A DNA stretch of 64,000 bases from Zhenpiania hominis (GCF_014333425.1 NZ_JACRYT010000001.1:124001-188000); one strand, 5' to 3'; numbered from the stretch's first letter, positions 52,362 to 63,000 are shown. Numbers and translations: made by a program. The notes: generated by a model not told the origin, from the sequence alone.

Positions 52362-53117
52362 ATGGTACATTTTGTAGGAGCGGGACCGGGAGCGACGGAC
52401 CTGATTACGGTCAGAGGACAGAATCTTTTAAAAGAAGCGGATGTCATTATTTACGCCGGGTCCCTTGTCAATAAAGAACATCTGAATCTGGCTAAGGAAG
52501 GATGCGGTATTTACAACAGCGCTTCCATGACGCTGGAAGAGGTCATAGATGTCATAAAAAAGGCGGAGCAGGAAGGAAAAATGACCGTACGGCTTCATAC
52601 GGGAGACCCCAGCATCTATGGCGCGATCCGGGAGCAGATGGATCTTTTGAATGAGCTTCATATCGCCTATGATGTGGTTCCGGGGGTCAGCTCCTTTTGC
52701 GGAGCGGCGGCAGCCCTGAAGGCGGAATATACGCTGCCGGATGTTTCCCAGACTGTGATTATCACCAGAATGGCGGGCAGAACGCCGGTTCCGGAAAAAG
52801 AGGAAATTTCTCTTCTGGCGGCTCATCAGGCGACGATGGCGATTTTTTTAAGCACAGGACTTTTAAAACCCCTTCGGGAGCGGCTGCTGATTGGAGGATA
52901 CCGGGAGGACACGCCGGCAGCCATTGTTTACAAAGCCACCTGGCCGGAGGAACAGGTCTTTTACGGTACAGTAGGGACCCTTCCGGAAATCGCGGAAAAG
53001 AACAATATTACAAAGACCGCGCTGATTCTAGTAGGGGATTTTCTGGGAGACGCTTACGAGCGTTCCAAGCTCTATGATCCGTCCTTTGCCCATGAGTTCC
53101 GGGAGGCTTCAAAATGA
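52362..53117 (+). CDS. cbiF: Cobalt-precorrin-4 C11-methyltransferase (CbiF)
   Basis: The 251-residue enzyme adds the C11 methyl. VHFVGAGPGATDLITVRG, IYAGSLVN, LHTGDPSIYGAIREQ and PGVSSFCGAAAAL fit CbiF/CobM. It overlaps hemA by four bases. Confidence 0.95.
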   Translation: MVHFVGAGPGATDLITVRGQNLLKEADVIIYAGSLVNKEHLNLAKEGCGIYNSASMTLEEVIDVIKKAEQEGKMTVRLHTGDPSIYGAIREQMDLLNELHIAYDVVPGVSSFCGAAAALKAEYTLPDVSQTVIITRMAGRTPVPEKEEISLLAAHQATMAIFLSTGLLKPLRERLLIGGYREDTPAAIVYKATWPEEQVFYGTVGTLPEIAEKNNITKTALILVGDFLGDAYERSKLYDPSFAHEFREASK

Positions 53118-54379
53118 TGGAGATCCGGATGGCAGGAATCGATCATCAAAACGCTTCGATCCAGCAGAGAGAGGCGTTTGCCTTTACAAAAGCTCAGGCC
53201 AGGCGGGCCATGGAGCGATGGAAACAAATCGGCAAACTGGAAGGCTGCCTGCTTTTATCCACCTGCAACCGGACGGAACTGTGGATCAGCGCCGGCGGAC
53301 AGGATATCGATCCCTTTTCCTTCTTGTGTGAAGAAAAGGGAATGGATCCGGAACGTTTCCGCTCTCTGGCGGTGAACCGGCAGGGAAGAGAGGCGGTGAC
53401 CCATCTTCTGCAGCTAAGCTGCGGCCTGAAATCCCGAATCTATGGAGAAAACCAGATTCTTTCTCAGATTCGGGAAGCTCTGGAACTTTCCCGGGAGTGC
53501 GGCTGTGACGACATGGTGATTGAAAAACTGTTTCAAACTGCGATTTCAGCGGGAAAGCGGGTTAAAACCCAGGTAAAAATCGAAACAGCGGATCCGTCGG
53601 CGGCGAGAAACGCGAAAGTCCTTTTAAAAGAAAAATTGGGCAGTCTGGAAAATCTGCCCTGCCTGATTATCGGCAACGGACAGATGGGCCGGCTGGTGGC
53701 AAATACGCTGACGGAAGCGGGGGCGCAGGTTACCATGACGCTGCGAAAACGAATTCACGGAACACAAATTCAGGACTCCATCGTTCCCGATGGATGCCGC
53801 ATGATCGATTATGAAGACCGATTGGAGCACCTGGAATCCTATAAGGTGGTCATCAGCGCTACCTTAAGTCCTCATTTTACCATTACCGCTGAGAACGCCG
53901 CGGGAAAACATTTTGATTCCGCTGTGTGGATCGATATGGCGGTACCGCGAGACATTGACGAAAAGGCGGGAGAAATTCCCGGAGTCTCTCTTTACAATAT
54001 GGACGACCTGGGGAACGCGTCTTTGGAAGCGAGAAATGAGAAATCCCTGCGGGAATCCATGGAAATTCTGGAGGACTATCGGGAAGAGCTGGAGCGTTGG
54101 TTCGCCTTCCGGGAGCATATCGATCTGGTGAAGAATATTTCCCAGGTAACGACGGAAGACGCCTGCAAACGGATGGAAAAGTCCGTAAGCCAGGTTCTGG
54201 GAGAAGAACTGCAGAGGGCGGAGATTTATCCGGCCATTGAGACGGCAGTTGATAAAGCGGTGGAAAAGCTTTTGTTCGGACTGCGGGACACGCTGCCTCA
54301 GCAGGAATGGAAAGCATGCCTTTGTGCTCTGGAAGAATCCGCCAAACGAGATACGTTAAAGACAGGAAAAGCAAAATAG
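53114..54379 (+). CDS. hemA: Glutamyl-tRNA reductase (HemA)
   Basis: First step of the C5 pathway: glutamyl-tRNA to glutamate semialdehyde. The catalytic Cys lies in LLLSTCNRTELW; LKSRIYGENQILSQIREAL and LIIGNGQMGRLVANTL (NADPH site) are clear. 421 residues. It lies inside the cobalamin genes, which suggests a supply of tetrapyrrole for corrin. Confidence 0.95.
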   Translation: MMEIRMAGIDHQNASIQQREAFAFTKAQARRAMERWKQIGKLEGCLLLSTCNRTELWISAGGQDIDPFSFLCEEKGMDPERFRSLAVNRQGREAVTHLLQLSCGLKSRIYGENQILSQIREALELSRECGCDDMVIEKLFQTAISAGKRVKTQVKIETADPSAARNAKVLLKEKLGSLENLPCLIIGNGQMGRLVANTLTEAGAQVTMTLRKRIHGTQIQDSIVPDGCRMIDYEDRLEHLESYKVVISATLSPHFTITAENAAGKHFDSAVWIDMAVPRDIDEKAGEIPGVSLYNMDDLGNASLEARNEKSLRESMEILEDYREELERWFAFREHIDLVKNISQVTTEDACKRMEKSVSQVLGEELQRAEIYPAIETAVDKAVEKLLFGLRDTLPQQEWKACLCALEESAKRDTLKTGKAK

Positions 54380-54390
54380 AGAGGAAGCAC

Positions 54391-55131
54391 ATGAAGTTAT
54401 ATGTAGTCGGCCTGGGACCGGGAGAATTGTCACAGGCAACAGGAAGAGCCCTGCAGGCTCTGGAAGAATGCGATGTGATCGCGGGATACACCGTTTATAT
54501 TGATCTGATAAAGGAACGGTTTGGCCATAAAAAACTGCTGTCTACGCCTATGAAAAAAGAGGTGGAGCGGTGCAGACTGGCAGTGGAGGAAACCCTGAAA
54601 GGGCAGAAGGTTGCCATGGTATGCAGCGGGGATGCCGGGGTTTACGGCATGGCGGGACTGATTTACGAGGTCGCGCAGGATTATGATCCCATTGAAATCG
54701 AAATTATTCCCGGAATTACCGCGGCCTGCAGCGGAGCCGCTGTCCTGGGAGCTCCGCTGATTCATGATTTCGCGGTGATCAGCTTAAGCGATCTTCTCAC
54801 GCCCTGGGAGCAGATCGAAAAAAGGCTGGAATGTGCGGCTATGGCCGATTTCGTCATGTGTCTCTACAATCCTTCCAGTAAAAAGAGACATGACTATCTG
54901 CAGAAGGCCTGTGATTTGGTTTTAAAATACAAGAACGGGGAGACGGTCTGCGGGATTGTAAAAAACATCGGCAGGGAAGGGGAGGAAGCGACTGTGCTGA
55001 CTCTTTCTCAATTGAGAGAAACGCAGGTGGATATGTTTTCCACGGTATATATCGGAAACTCCACCACCAGAGAGATCCGGGGAAGCATGGTAACGTCCAG
55101 AGGCTACCGATTGGGAGCGAACAATGGATAA
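54391..55131 (+). CDS. cbiH: Cobalt-precorrin-3B C17-methyltransferase (CbiH)
   Basis: This 246-residue enzyme contracts the ring and adds the C17 methyl. MKLYVVGLGPGELSQATGRA, CSGDAGVYGMAGLIYE and PGITAACSGAAVLGAPL are typical. It is not fused to cbiG. The ATG at 54391 follows GAGAGGAAGCAC. It overlaps the next gene by eight bases. Confidence 0.94.
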   Translation: MKLYVVGLGPGELSQATGRALQALEECDVIAGYTVYIDLIKERFGHKKLLSTPMKKEVERCRLAVEETLKGQKVAMVCSGDAGVYGMAGLIYEVAQDYDPIEIEIIPGITAACSGAAVLGAPLIHDFAVISLSDLLTPWEQIEKRLECAAMADFVMCLYNPSSKKRHDYLQKACDLVLKYKNGETVCGIVKNIGREGEEATVLTLSQLRETQVDMFSTVYIGNSTTREIRGSMVTSRGYRLGANNG

Positions 55132-56401
55132 GATTCTGATTTTCGCCGGGACAACAGAAGGGAGAATTCTCACAGAAGCCATCTGCCGGGATGACAGCGA
55201 AAAAAGGCGCGTTATCACTTGTGTGGCCACGGAATACGGAAAACATCTGCTGCCGGAAGAAAGTGAAAATCTTACGGTACTGGCGGGACGTATGGAACCG
55301 GAAGAAATGCGGGCGCTGATGGAAAAAGAGGCAGTCTGCCAGGTAATTGACGCGACCCATCCTTACGCCCGGCAGGCCTCGGCCAACATCCGCGAAGCGG
55401 CGGAAGAGTCGGGAGTCCCTTATCTTCGTCTTCTGCGGGAACAGGGACAGGAAGCGGAGGATGCGGTGGTTGTACCGGACGCAAAAGGGGCCGCGGAGTA
55501 TTTGAAAAAGACGGAGGGCAATGTCCTGCTGACCATTGGAAGCAAGGAGCTGGCAGCTTTTACAGGCCTTGCGAATTTTTCACAGCGGCTTTATCCGCGG
55601 ATTCTTCCTACTCCGGAAATGGTAAAACGGGCCTTTGATCTGGGATTTGACGCGGGCCATATCATTGCCATGCAGGGCCCCTTCTCCCATGAAACCAATC
55701 TTGCCATGCTAAGGCAGACGAAAGCGGCCTTTCTGGTAACAAAGGAATCGGGTCAGGTCGGCGGCTTTGCGGACAAGCTAACGGCAGCAAAAGAAGCGGG
55801 GGCTAAGGTGATCCTCATTGGCAGGCCAAAGGAAGAAGGAAAATCCCTTGCGGAAGTTCTGCGGATACTGGGGCTTCCACCGCTTCCGCGGCAGGCTTTG
55901 GATAAAAAGGAGGAGCCTTTAGCCAGATGGTTTCCCTTTTTCGTTGATGTAAAGGGAAAGAAGGTCTTAGTCGCAGGAGCGGGAAAGATCGCTTCCCGCA
56001 GAATACGAACTTTGAGCCAGTTTGATGTGGAGATTACGGTGGTCGCGCCGGAGCTTTCCAAGGAAGTGATCGGGCTGGCAGAGTCGGGGAGAGTTCATGT
56101 ACAAAAACGCGAGTTTTCGGCTGCGGATCTGGAAGGCGCGGATCTGGTGCTTGCCGCCGCGGGGAGCCGGGAAGTAAACCGGGAAATCGGGATTTTGTGC
56201 CGGACGCGAGGAATTTTCGTAAATGTAGCGGACCGCAAAGAAGAATGTGACTTTTACTTTCCGGCAGTCGTCCGCAAGGGAAATCTTATCGCGGGACTGA
56301 CAGCCGGCGGGCAAGATCACCGTCTGGCTGCCGAGGGAAGCAGGAAAGTTCGTCAGGCCCTGGAAAACAGGAGGGCAGAAACAGGAGAAGGCTATGAGTA
56401 A
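55124..56401 (+). CDS. CbiJ-SirC fusion: precorrin-6A reductase and precorrin-2 dehydrogenase
   Basis: Residues ~1-250 are CbiJ/CobK (ILIFAGTTEGRILTEAI; DATHPYARQASANI; MQGPFSHETNLAML), which reduces cobalt-precorrin-6A. Residues ~265-425 are the SirC/CysG N-terminal type (FPFFVDVKGKKVLVAGAGKIASRRI), which oxidises precorrin-2 to sirohydrochlorin. Joining a late and an early step in one chain is unusual. No separate copy of either was seen. It overlaps hemC by eight bases. Confidence 0.9.
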   Translation: MDKILIFAGTTEGRILTEAICRDDSEKRRVITCVATEYGKHLLPEESENLTVLAGRMEPEEMRALMEKEAVCQVIDATHPYARQASANIREAAEESGVPYLRLLREQGQEAEDAVVVPDAKGAAEYLKKTEGNVLLTIGSKELAAFTGLANFSQRLYPRILPTPEMVKRAFDLGFDAGHIIAMQGPFSHETNLAMLRQTKAAFLVTKESGQVGGFADKLTAAKEAGAKVILIGRPKEEGKSLAEVLRILGLPPLPRQALDKKEEPLARWFPFFVDVKGKKVLVAGAGKIASRRIRTLSQFDVEITVVAPELSKEVIGLAESGRVHVQKREFSAADLEGADLVLAAAGSREVNREIGILCRTRGIFVNVADRKEECDFYFPAVVRKGNLIAGLTAGGQDHRLAAEGSRKVRQALENRRAETGEGYE

Positions 56402-57278
56402 AAAGAAAATTATCGTAGGCAGCAGAGAAAGCAAACTGGCTGTGATCCAGTCGGAACTGGTGATGGAACAGATTAAAGCCCATCATCCGGAGCTGGAGCT
56501 GGAACTGGTAACGATGAAAACCACAGGAGATAAAATCCTGGATAAAACTCTGGATAAAATCGGAGGCAAAGGCCTCTTTGTGAAAGAACTGGATCGGGCC
56601 CTGAGGGAAGGGGAAATCGATATTTCCGTACATAGCCTCAAAGACATGCCCATGGAAGTTTCGGAGGATCTGCCGCTTCTGGCATTCCCTAAGAGGGAGC
56701 GTCCTACGGACGTACTGGTGCTGCCCAAGGGGAGGAAAGAGATGGAGAAAGGAAAGCCCATTGGAAGCTCCAGTCCCCGGAGAAATGTTCAGCTGGCGGC
56801 TCTGTATCCGGATATGGAACAGAAAAGCGTCCGCGGCAACGTGCAGACCCGTTTAAGCAAGCTGGATTCCGGTGAGTACAGCGCCTTGGTGCTGGCCTAC
56901 GCGGGATTGAAACGGCTGGATCTGGATGATCGCGTCAGCCGGGAATTTACACCGGATGAAATGATCCCCGCGGCAGGGCAGGGAATTATGGTCGTTCAGG
57001 GGCGTCTGGGAGAAGATTACAGCTGGCTTTCCTGTATCGATGATCCGCGGGCCAGAGAAGAGGCAGCGGCGGAGAGAGCCTTTGTGACCTATCTGGACGG
57101 CGGCTGCAGCGCGCCTATCGGAGCCTTCGCGGAAATCGAAGGGGATGAAATCCGAATTCGGGGACTTTACTGTGACGAGGGGACCGGCATATGTGAAAGA
57201 GGACAGATTCAGGGAAAACGAGGCGACGCGGCAGAACTTGCCATTACTCTGGCAAAGCAGTTGAAGGGAGAAGCATAA
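56394..57278 (+). CDS. hemC: Hydroxymethylbilane synthase (HemC)
   Basis: It links four porphobilinogens. IIVGSRESKLAVIQSELV, HSLKDMPME, IGSSSPRRNVQLAAL and LDGGCSAPIGAFAEI, with the cofactor Cys, are present. 294 residues, close to normal length. The next gene starts at the following base. Confidence 0.96.
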   Translation: MSKKKIIVGSRESKLAVIQSELVMEQIKAHHPELELELVTMKTTGDKILDKTLDKIGGKGLFVKELDRALREGEIDISVHSLKDMPMEVSEDLPLLAFPKRERPTDVLVLPKGRKEMEKGKPIGSSSPRRNVQLAALYPDMEQKSVRGNVQTRLSKLDSGEYSALVLAYAGLKRLDLDDRVSREFTPDEMIPAAGQGIMVVQGRLGEDYSWLSCIDDPRAREEAAAERAFVTYLDGGCSAPIGAFAEIEGDEIRIRGLYCDEGTGICERGQIQGKRGDAAELAITLAKQLKGEA

Positions 57279-58769
57279 ATGAGCAAGCAGAATAAAGGAA
57301 AAGTCTGGCTGGTAGGGGCAGGCCCTTCGGACGCGGGGCTGTTTACCTTAAAGGGAAAAGCCGTTCTGGAAAAGGCCGATGTGGTCGTTTACGACAAGCT
57401 GGTGGGACAGGGCGTTATGGCGATGATCCCGGGCCATGTGCGGAAAATTTCCGTGGGGAAAACAGCGGGACACCATCCCATTCCCCAGCATGAGATTAAC
57501 CGGATTCTTCTGGAAGAAGCCCTTGCGGGAAACCGGGTTGTGCGCCTGAAAGGCGGCGATCCTTTTGTATTTGGCCGGGGCGGAGAAGAACTGGAGCTTC
57601 TCTGCGAGCATCAGATCCCCTTTGAGATCGTGCCGGGAATTACTTCGGCTGTATCGGTACCTGCCTATAATGGAATTCCGGTTACCCACAGAGACTGCTG
57701 TTCCTCTCTTCATATTATTACCGGACATACCAAAAAGTCCGAAGAAGCGGAAGTCGATTACGAAGCTCTGGTCAAAGTGGGAGGAACGATGGTCTTTCTT
57801 ATGGGCGTGACCGCCATGCCTAAGATTTGCAAGGGCCTTTTGGATGCCGGGATGCGGGCCGATATGCCGGCTGCCCTTTTAGAGCGGGGAACCACCGCCC
57901 ATCAGAGACGGGTGGTGTCCACTCTGGCGAGTCTCCCTGAAGACGCGAAAGCGGCGGGACTGAAGCCACCGGCTATTATCGTTGTGGGCGAAGTCTGCGC
58001 CTTGTCGGAAGAGTTCCACTGGGCGGAGGATCGCCCGCTGGGAACTATGAAAATCGCGGTGACAAGACCGAAAGACCGCAGTTCCGCGCTAGCGGAAAAG
58101 CTGGCTGAGCTGGGGGCTGAGGTGGCGCTGATGCCCGCCATTGAGACAGCGCCTATTGAAGAAAACACGCGGCTTGAGGAAGCCCTTGACCGTATTGGCG
58201 AATACAGCTGGATCGTGTTTACCAGTGTGGCTGGCGTCCAGACCTTTTACAGCGCTATGAAAGCGCGGCGGATGGATGTCCGGAGCCTGGCGGGGATTCG
58301 TTTTGCGGTGATCGGAACGGGAACTGCCAAAGCGGTAGAAAAACAGGGAATTTTTGTAGATCTCATGCCGGAGGTATACAGCGGAAAAGCCTTGGGCGAA
58401 CTTCTGGCCCGGACCGTGAAGCGGCAAGAGCGGATTTTAATTCCACGAGCGAAAATCGGCACGGAAGATGTAATCCGCCCTCTGAAGGAAGCGGGGCTTT
58501 CCTTTGTTGACATTGCGGTTTACGATACCAGGGAGATAAAGCAGACCGGCATTTATGATGACAGTGTGGATCTGGTGGCGTTTACCAGCGCTTCCACGGT
58601 TCGGGGATTTGTAAAACAAAACCCTGACGCGGATTTTTCCGGGGTAAAGGCGATCTGCATCGGAGAGCAGACCGCCGCCGCGGCGAAGGAATGGGGAATG
58701 CAGGTCGCGGTTTCGGAAAAAGCCACCATTGACAGTATGGTGGAAAAGATACAGGAGCTGGCGAGATGA
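57279..58769 (+). CDS. CobA-HemD fusion: uroporphyrinogen-III methyltransferase and synthase
   Basis: Residues ~1-245 are the SUMT methyltransferase (VWLVGAGPSDAGLFTLKG; RLKGGDPFVFGRGGEE; PGITSAVSVPAYNGIPVTHR). Residues ~250-495 are uroporphyrinogen-III synthase (IAVTRPKDRSSALAEKL; VFTSVAGVQTFYSAM; AFTSASTVRGF). The chain makes uroporphyrinogen III and methylates it to precorrin-2. Common in Clostridia. Confidence 0.95.
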   Translation: MSKQNKGKVWLVGAGPSDAGLFTLKGKAVLEKADVVVYDKLVGQGVMAMIPGHVRKISVGKTAGHHPIPQHEINRILLEEALAGNRVVRLKGGDPFVFGRGGEELELLCEHQIPFEIVPGITSAVSVPAYNGIPVTHRDCCSSLHIITGHTKKSEEAEVDYEALVKVGGTMVFLMGVTAMPKICKGLLDAGMRADMPAALLERGTTAHQRRVVSTLASLPEDAKAAGLKPPAIIVVGEVCALSEEFHWAEDRPLGTMKIAVTRPKDRSSALAEKLAELGAEVALMPAIETAPIEENTRLEEALDRIGEYSWIVFTSVAGVQTFYSAMKARRMDVRSLAGIRFAVIGTGTAKAVEKQGIFVDLMPEVYSGKALGELLARTVKRQERILIPRAKIGTEDVIRPLKEAGLSFVDIAVYDTREIKQTGIYDDSVDLVAFTSASTVRGFVKQNPDADFSGVKAICIGEQTAAAAKEWGMQVAVSEKATIDSMVEKIQELAR

Positions 58770-59752
58770 GCCTGCTGCTTTATCTGACTCCTTTGGCGCT
58801 GGCGTTTGTTCTGGATCTTCTCATCGGCGATCCCTATTTTCTGCCCCACCCTATCCGCCTCATCGGAAAGGGGATTGAGAAGGGAGAAGGATTCCTAAGA
58901 AAAGCCTTTCCGGATACACAGAGAGGGCAGCTGGCGGCAGGTACTGTGCTGGGAATCGGAATTCCAATCCTTTCTTTTGCGATATCTTTTCTGATTCTGT
59001 TTTTTGCCTATCGCCTGAACCTGTGGCTGGGCATTGGACTGGAGACGGTGATGTGCTATCAGATTCTGGCGGTGAAGTCTCTGAAAACGGAGAGTATGAA
59101 GGTTTACGAGGAACTGAAACAAGGGAGTCTTGCGGGGGCGCGGCAGAAGGTTTCTATGATTGTAGGCCGGGATACCGAACATCTCAGCGAGGAACAGGTG
59201 GCCAAGGCAGCCATCGAAACAGTAGCGGAAAATACATCCGACGGTACGGTGGCGCCCCTTCTATTTATGGCGGTCGGCGGCGCGCCTCTCGGTTTTTTAT
59301 ACAAGGGAATCAATACACTGGATTCCATGGTAGGATATAAGAATGAGGTGTATCTGTTCTTCGGGCGCTTTTCCGCGAAACTGGATGACGCCGCCAATTT
59401 TATTCCGGCGCGGGTTTCGGCATTTCTTATGATTGGAGCCAGCGCTCTTTTGGGAATGGACTTCCGGAATGCCTGGCGGATCTTCCGCAGGGATCGGTTC
59501 AACCACGCCAGCCCTAACAGTGCCCAGACGGAGGCGGTCTGCGCGGGAGCTCTGGATATCCAGCTTGCGGGAGATGCCTACTACTTTGGAAAATTGTATC
59601 CGAAAAAGACCATCGGCGACCGGCTGAGGGCGATCCGCTATGAGGATATCGCTTCCGCCAACCGGCTGCTTTACGGGACAGCAGCGCTGTGCCTGCTTGT
59701 CTCTCTGACTCTGAGAGCGGCAATCTATCTGATGATTGGAGTATACATATGA
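58766..59752 (+). CDS. cbiB: Adenosylcobinamide-phosphate synthase (CbiB)
   Basis: This 328-residue membrane protein joins the aminopropanol arm to cobyric acid. LDLLIGDPYFLPHPIRLIGK, ETVAENTSDGTVAPLLF, TLDSMVGYKN and HASPNSAQTEAVCAGALDIQL are CbiB/CobD markers. It overlaps the preceding and next gene by four bases each. Confidence 0.94.
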   Translation: MSLLLYLTPLALAFVLDLLIGDPYFLPHPIRLIGKGIEKGEGFLRKAFPDTQRGQLAAGTVLGIGIPILSFAISFLILFFAYRLNLWLGIGLETVMCYQILAVKSLKTESMKVYEELKQGSLAGARQKVSMIVGRDTEHLSEEQVAKAAIETVAENTSDGTVAPLLFMAVGGAPLGFLYKGINTLDSMVGYKNEVYLFFGRFSAKLDDAANFIPARVSAFLMIGASALLGMDFRNAWRIFRRDRFNHASPNSAQTEAVCAGALDIQLAGDAYYFGKLYPKKTIGDRLRAIRYEDIASANRLLYGTAALCLLVSLTLRAAIYLMIGVYI

Positions 59753-60852
59753 CAAAACTGGTACACGGCGGTGACATCTATACGGCCATGGAAAAGGGTA
59801 CCGCAAAAGAAGAAATCCTTGATTATTCGGCGAATATCAATCCTCTGGGGATGCCGGAAGGAGTAAAGCGGGCCATTGGCAAAGTCCTCGATGACTGCGA
59901 TCATTATCCGGACCCTCTGTGCAGGAGACTGGCGCGGGCAGTCGCGGAGAAAGAGGGCGTGCCGGAAGAACGACTGATTTTCGGAAACGGAGCGGCAGAT
60001 CTGATTTTCCGCCTGACCGCGGCAATAAAGCCGGAAAATGCCCTGATTCCCGCGCCGACCTTCGCCGAATATGAGCAGGCGCTGCGATCAGCCGGATGCG
60101 GCGTGGGAATCCATGCCCTTTGTGAGGAAAACGGATTTGCCTTGGGCGAAGGGTTTCTTTCCGAGCTTACAGATGATCTGGATCTGATCTTTTTATGTAA
60201 TCCCAACAACCCTACAGGGCAGTTGATTGAGCGGGATTTTCTGAGAAAGGTGCTGGATATCTGTGAGAAAAAGAACATCTTCGCGGTGGTGGATGAATGT
60301 TTTATTGATTTTGTAACCGATCCGCAGGCAGTTACGGTGAAAGACTGGATCGCGGAGTATACGCGTCTTTTTATCCTGCGGGCCTTTACGAAGAATTACG
60401 CGATGCCGGGGCTTAGGCTGGGGTATGGAATCTGTGGAAATCGAAAGCTGTTAGATCGGCTAACCGCGGCGGGACAGCCCTGGAGCGTTTCTCTTTTAGC
60501 CCAGGAAGCGGGAGTAGCGGCGCTGAAGGAAGACGCTTATCTTGAGGAAGCCAGACAGCTTATTTTCCGGGAGAGAAAGCGGCTGGTACAGGGACTTTCG
60601 GAGCTGGGCTATCAGGTTTTTCCGCCGGCGGCCAATTATATCTTCTTCCGCCTGCCGGATAAAAACGATCCGGCCTACGCGGCCCGGTTTACAGAAGATC
60701 TGGCGGAAGAGGGAATTCTGATTCGAAGCTGCGCCAATTACCGCGGGCTTAAAACCGGTTATTTCCGGATCGCGGTGCGCGGAAAAGAAGAAAATGAGCG
60801 GTTATTACGCGCGCTTAACAGGAGGGAACGATTATGGCAAAAGCAATTATGA
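59749..60852 (+). CDS. cobD: Threonine-phosphate decarboxylase (CobD)
   Basis: This PLP enzyme makes aminopropanol phosphate. [38 protein letters not shown] and the cofactor lysine in [20 protein letters not shown]. 367 residues from the ATG at 59749, which overlaps the cbiB stop. It also overlaps cbiP by 19 bases. Confidence 0.93.
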   Translation: MTKLVHGGDIYTAMEKGTAKEEILDYSANINPLGMPEGVKRAIGKVLDDCDHYPDPLCRRLARAVAEKEGVPEERLIFGNGAADLIFRLTAAIKPENALIPAPTFAEYEQALRSAGCGVGIHALCEENGFALGEGFLSELTDDLDLIFLCNPNNPTGQLIERDFLRKVLDICEKKNIFAVVDECFIDFVTDPQAVTVKDWIAEYTRLFILRAFTKNYAMPGLRLGYGICGNRKLLDRLTAAGQPWSVSLLAQEAGVAALKEDAYLEEARQLIFRERKRLVQGLSELGYQVFPPAANYIFFRLPDKNDPAYAARFTEDLAEEGILIRSCANYRGLKTGYFRIAVRGKEENERLLRALNRRERLWQKQL

Positions 60853-62336
60853 TTCAGGGAACCATGTCCAATGCGGGGAAAAGCCTTGTGGCAGCCGGAT
60901 TGTGCAGGATTTTCAAGCAGGACGGTTACAAAGTGGCGCCTTTTAAAGCGCAGAATATGGCGCTCAATTCCTTTATCACAAGAGAAGGTCTGGAAATGGG
61001 ACGAGCTCAGGTCACCCAGGCGGAAGCCGCCGGAGTGGAGCCTTCCGTTCTGATGAACCCGATTCTCTTAAAGCCTACCAACGACACCAGCTCGCAGGTA
61101 ATTGTAAACGGCGAGGTTATGGATAATCTGAGCGCCGCCGATTATTATAAGCGGAAGCGGGATTTGGTAGCGGCAGTAAAGGATTCCTACGACAAGCTGG
61201 CGGCGGAGCATGATATTATCGTTCTGGAAGGAGCGGGAAGCCCGGCGGAAATCAATCTTAAGGAAAATGATATTGTGAACATGTATATGGCAAAGTTGGC
61301 GAAGGCGCCGGTTCTGCTGGTGGGCGACATTGACCGGGGCGGCGTGTTTGCTTCCATTGTGGGAACGATGCAGCTCTTTGAGCCGGAAGAGCGGGAACTG
61401 GTAAAGGGCATTCTGATCAACAAATTCCGGGGTGACCGTTCCATTTTGCAGCTGGGCCTCGATCAACTTTCGGAAATCATTCAAAAGCCGATTGCCGGCG
61501 TGATTCCCTATATGCATCTGGATATTGATGACGAGGACAGCCTGACCGAACGGTTTACCCGCAAAGGGGAGGCGGGGCTTGTGGATCTGGCCGTCATCCG
61601 GGTTCCGAGAATTTCCAATTTTACGGATTTCAATGTGCTGGAATCCATGCCGGGAGTAACGGTGCGGTATGTGGATTCCGCGGCGGCCTTAGGGGATCCG
61701 GATTTGATCCTGCTGCCGGGTACGAAAAACACCATGGCCGATCTGTTATGGATGCGGCAGAATGGCCTGGAAAGTTGTATTCATAAACACGCGGCAGCCG
61801 GAAAGCCGGTATTTGGCATCTGCGGCGGTTATCAGATGCTGGGAAGAGTACTGAAGGATCCTCACGGCGTGGAACATGGCGGTGAGATGGCAGGCATTGG
61901 ACTGCTGCCCTCTGTAACGGTCTTTGAAGAGGAAAAGACAAGAACCAGGGTCACTGGAACCTTCCGCGGAGTGGAGGGGATTTTCTCCGGCCTGTCGGGA
62001 ATTGATTTCGAAGGATATGAGATTCACATGGGCACATCCAGCCTGGAGGAAGGGAATGTGCTGGCGGATATCGCGGAGGACGGAGCGCCTGCCAAGGCGG
62101 ACGGCTTGAACAGCGGCAATGTTTATGGTTCCTATGTTCACGGGATCTTTGACCGGGAAGAGGTTGCGAAGTCAATTATCTCAGCGCTGCTGCGGGCAAA
62201 GGGCCTTAGCGATGAAGATGTGGTTTCTACGGATATGGCGGCTTACAAAGAGCAACAGTACGATCTTCTGGCCGATGGAATCCGTAGGAATATGGATATG
62301 GATCTGCTGTACCGGATCGTAGAGCAGGGTGCATAA
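60834..62336 (+). CDS. cbiP: Cobyric acid synthase (CbiP)
   Basis: It amidates the b, d, e and g positions. The ATP site is [20 protein letters not shown]; the Gln-amidotransferase half has [13 protein letters not shown] (nucleophilic Cys) and [11 protein letters not shown]. 500 residues, normal. Confidence 0.96.
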   Translation: MAKAIMIQGTMSNAGKSLVAAGLCRIFKQDGYKVAPFKAQNMALNSFITREGLEMGRAQVTQAEAAGVEPSVLMNPILLKPTNDTSSQVIVNGEVMDNLSAADYYKRKRDLVAAVKDSYDKLAAEHDIIVLEGAGSPAEINLKENDIVNMYMAKLAKAPVLLVGDIDRGGVFASIVGTMQLFEPEERELVKGILINKFRGDRSILQLGLDQLSEIIQKPIAGVIPYMHLDIDDEDSLTERFTRKGEAGLVDLAVIRVPRISNFTDFNVLESMPGVTVRYVDSAAALGDPDLILLPGTKNTMADLLWMRQNGLESCIHKHAAAGKPVFGICGGYQMLGRVLKDPHGVEHGGEMAGIGLLPSVTVFEEEKTRTRVTGTFRGVEGIFSGLSGIDFEGYEIHMGTSSLEEGNVLADIAEDGAPAKADGLNSGNVYGSYVHGIFDREEVAKSIISALLRAKGLSDEDVVSTDMAAYKEQQYDLLADGIRRNMDMDLLYRIVEQGA

Positions 62337-62355
62337 GGATAAAGGAGAAGCAGGA

Positions 62356-63000
62356 ATGGAAGGAAAAGTAAAGCTGCAGGAAGTGCTGCCTGCGGATATT
62401 GAAAAGCGGAGTTTTGAAATCATTTCTCGGGAAATGGGAGATGTGAAGCTGGATCCTCTGGAAGAGCCGATTGTGAAAAGGGTCATTCATACCAGCGCGG
62501 ATTTTGACTATCTGGAAAACCTGGTGTTTTCGCCGGGCGCGGTGGAGACTGCCATGGAAGCGATCCTGCAGGGCGTAACCATTGTGACGGACACCAATAT
62601 GGCCTGGTCCGGGATCAATAAACGGGCGCTGGAACGGTTTGGCGGAAAGGCCTGCTGCTTTATGGCGGACGAGGATGTGAGGGAAGCGGCAGGGAAAGAT
62701 GGAACCACGAGAGCCGCGGCCAGTATGAAAAAAGCGGCCTCCCTTCCGGGACCGCTGATCTTTGCCATTGGAAACGCGCCGACAGCGTTGGTGACCCTCT
62801 ACGAGCTGATTCAGGAGGGCAGACTGTGCCCGGCGCTGATCATCGGCGTACCGGTGGGATTTGTCAATGTGGTGGAGTCCAAAGAGCTGATTCTCAAGAC
62901 CGATGTGCCTTATATCGTAGCCAGAGGACGAAAGGGCGGCAGCAATATTGCCGCTGCCATCTGTAACGCGCTGCTCTATCAGTGCGGCGGCAGAGACTAA
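62356..63000 (+). CDS. cbiC: Cobalt-precorrin-8 methylmutase (CbiC)
   Basis: It moves a methyl from C11 to C12. The catalytic His is in VIHTSADFDYLENL; GVTIVTDTNMAWSGI, AIGNAPTALVTLYELI and ARGRKGGSNIAAAICNALL are conserved. 214 residues from ATG 62356 after AAAGGAGAAGCAGGA. The last gene in the cobalamin run. No clear terminator follows. Confidence 0.95.
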   Translation: MEGKVKLQEVLPADIEKRSFEIISREMGDVKLDPLEEPIVKRVIHTSADFDYLENLVFSPGAVETAMEAILQGVTIVTDTNMAWSGINKRALERFGGKACCFMADEDVREAAGKDGTTRAAASMKKAASLPGPLIFAIGNAPTALVTLYELIQEGRLCPALIIGVPVGFVNVVESKELILKTDVPYIVARGRKGGSNIAAAICNALLYQCGGRD

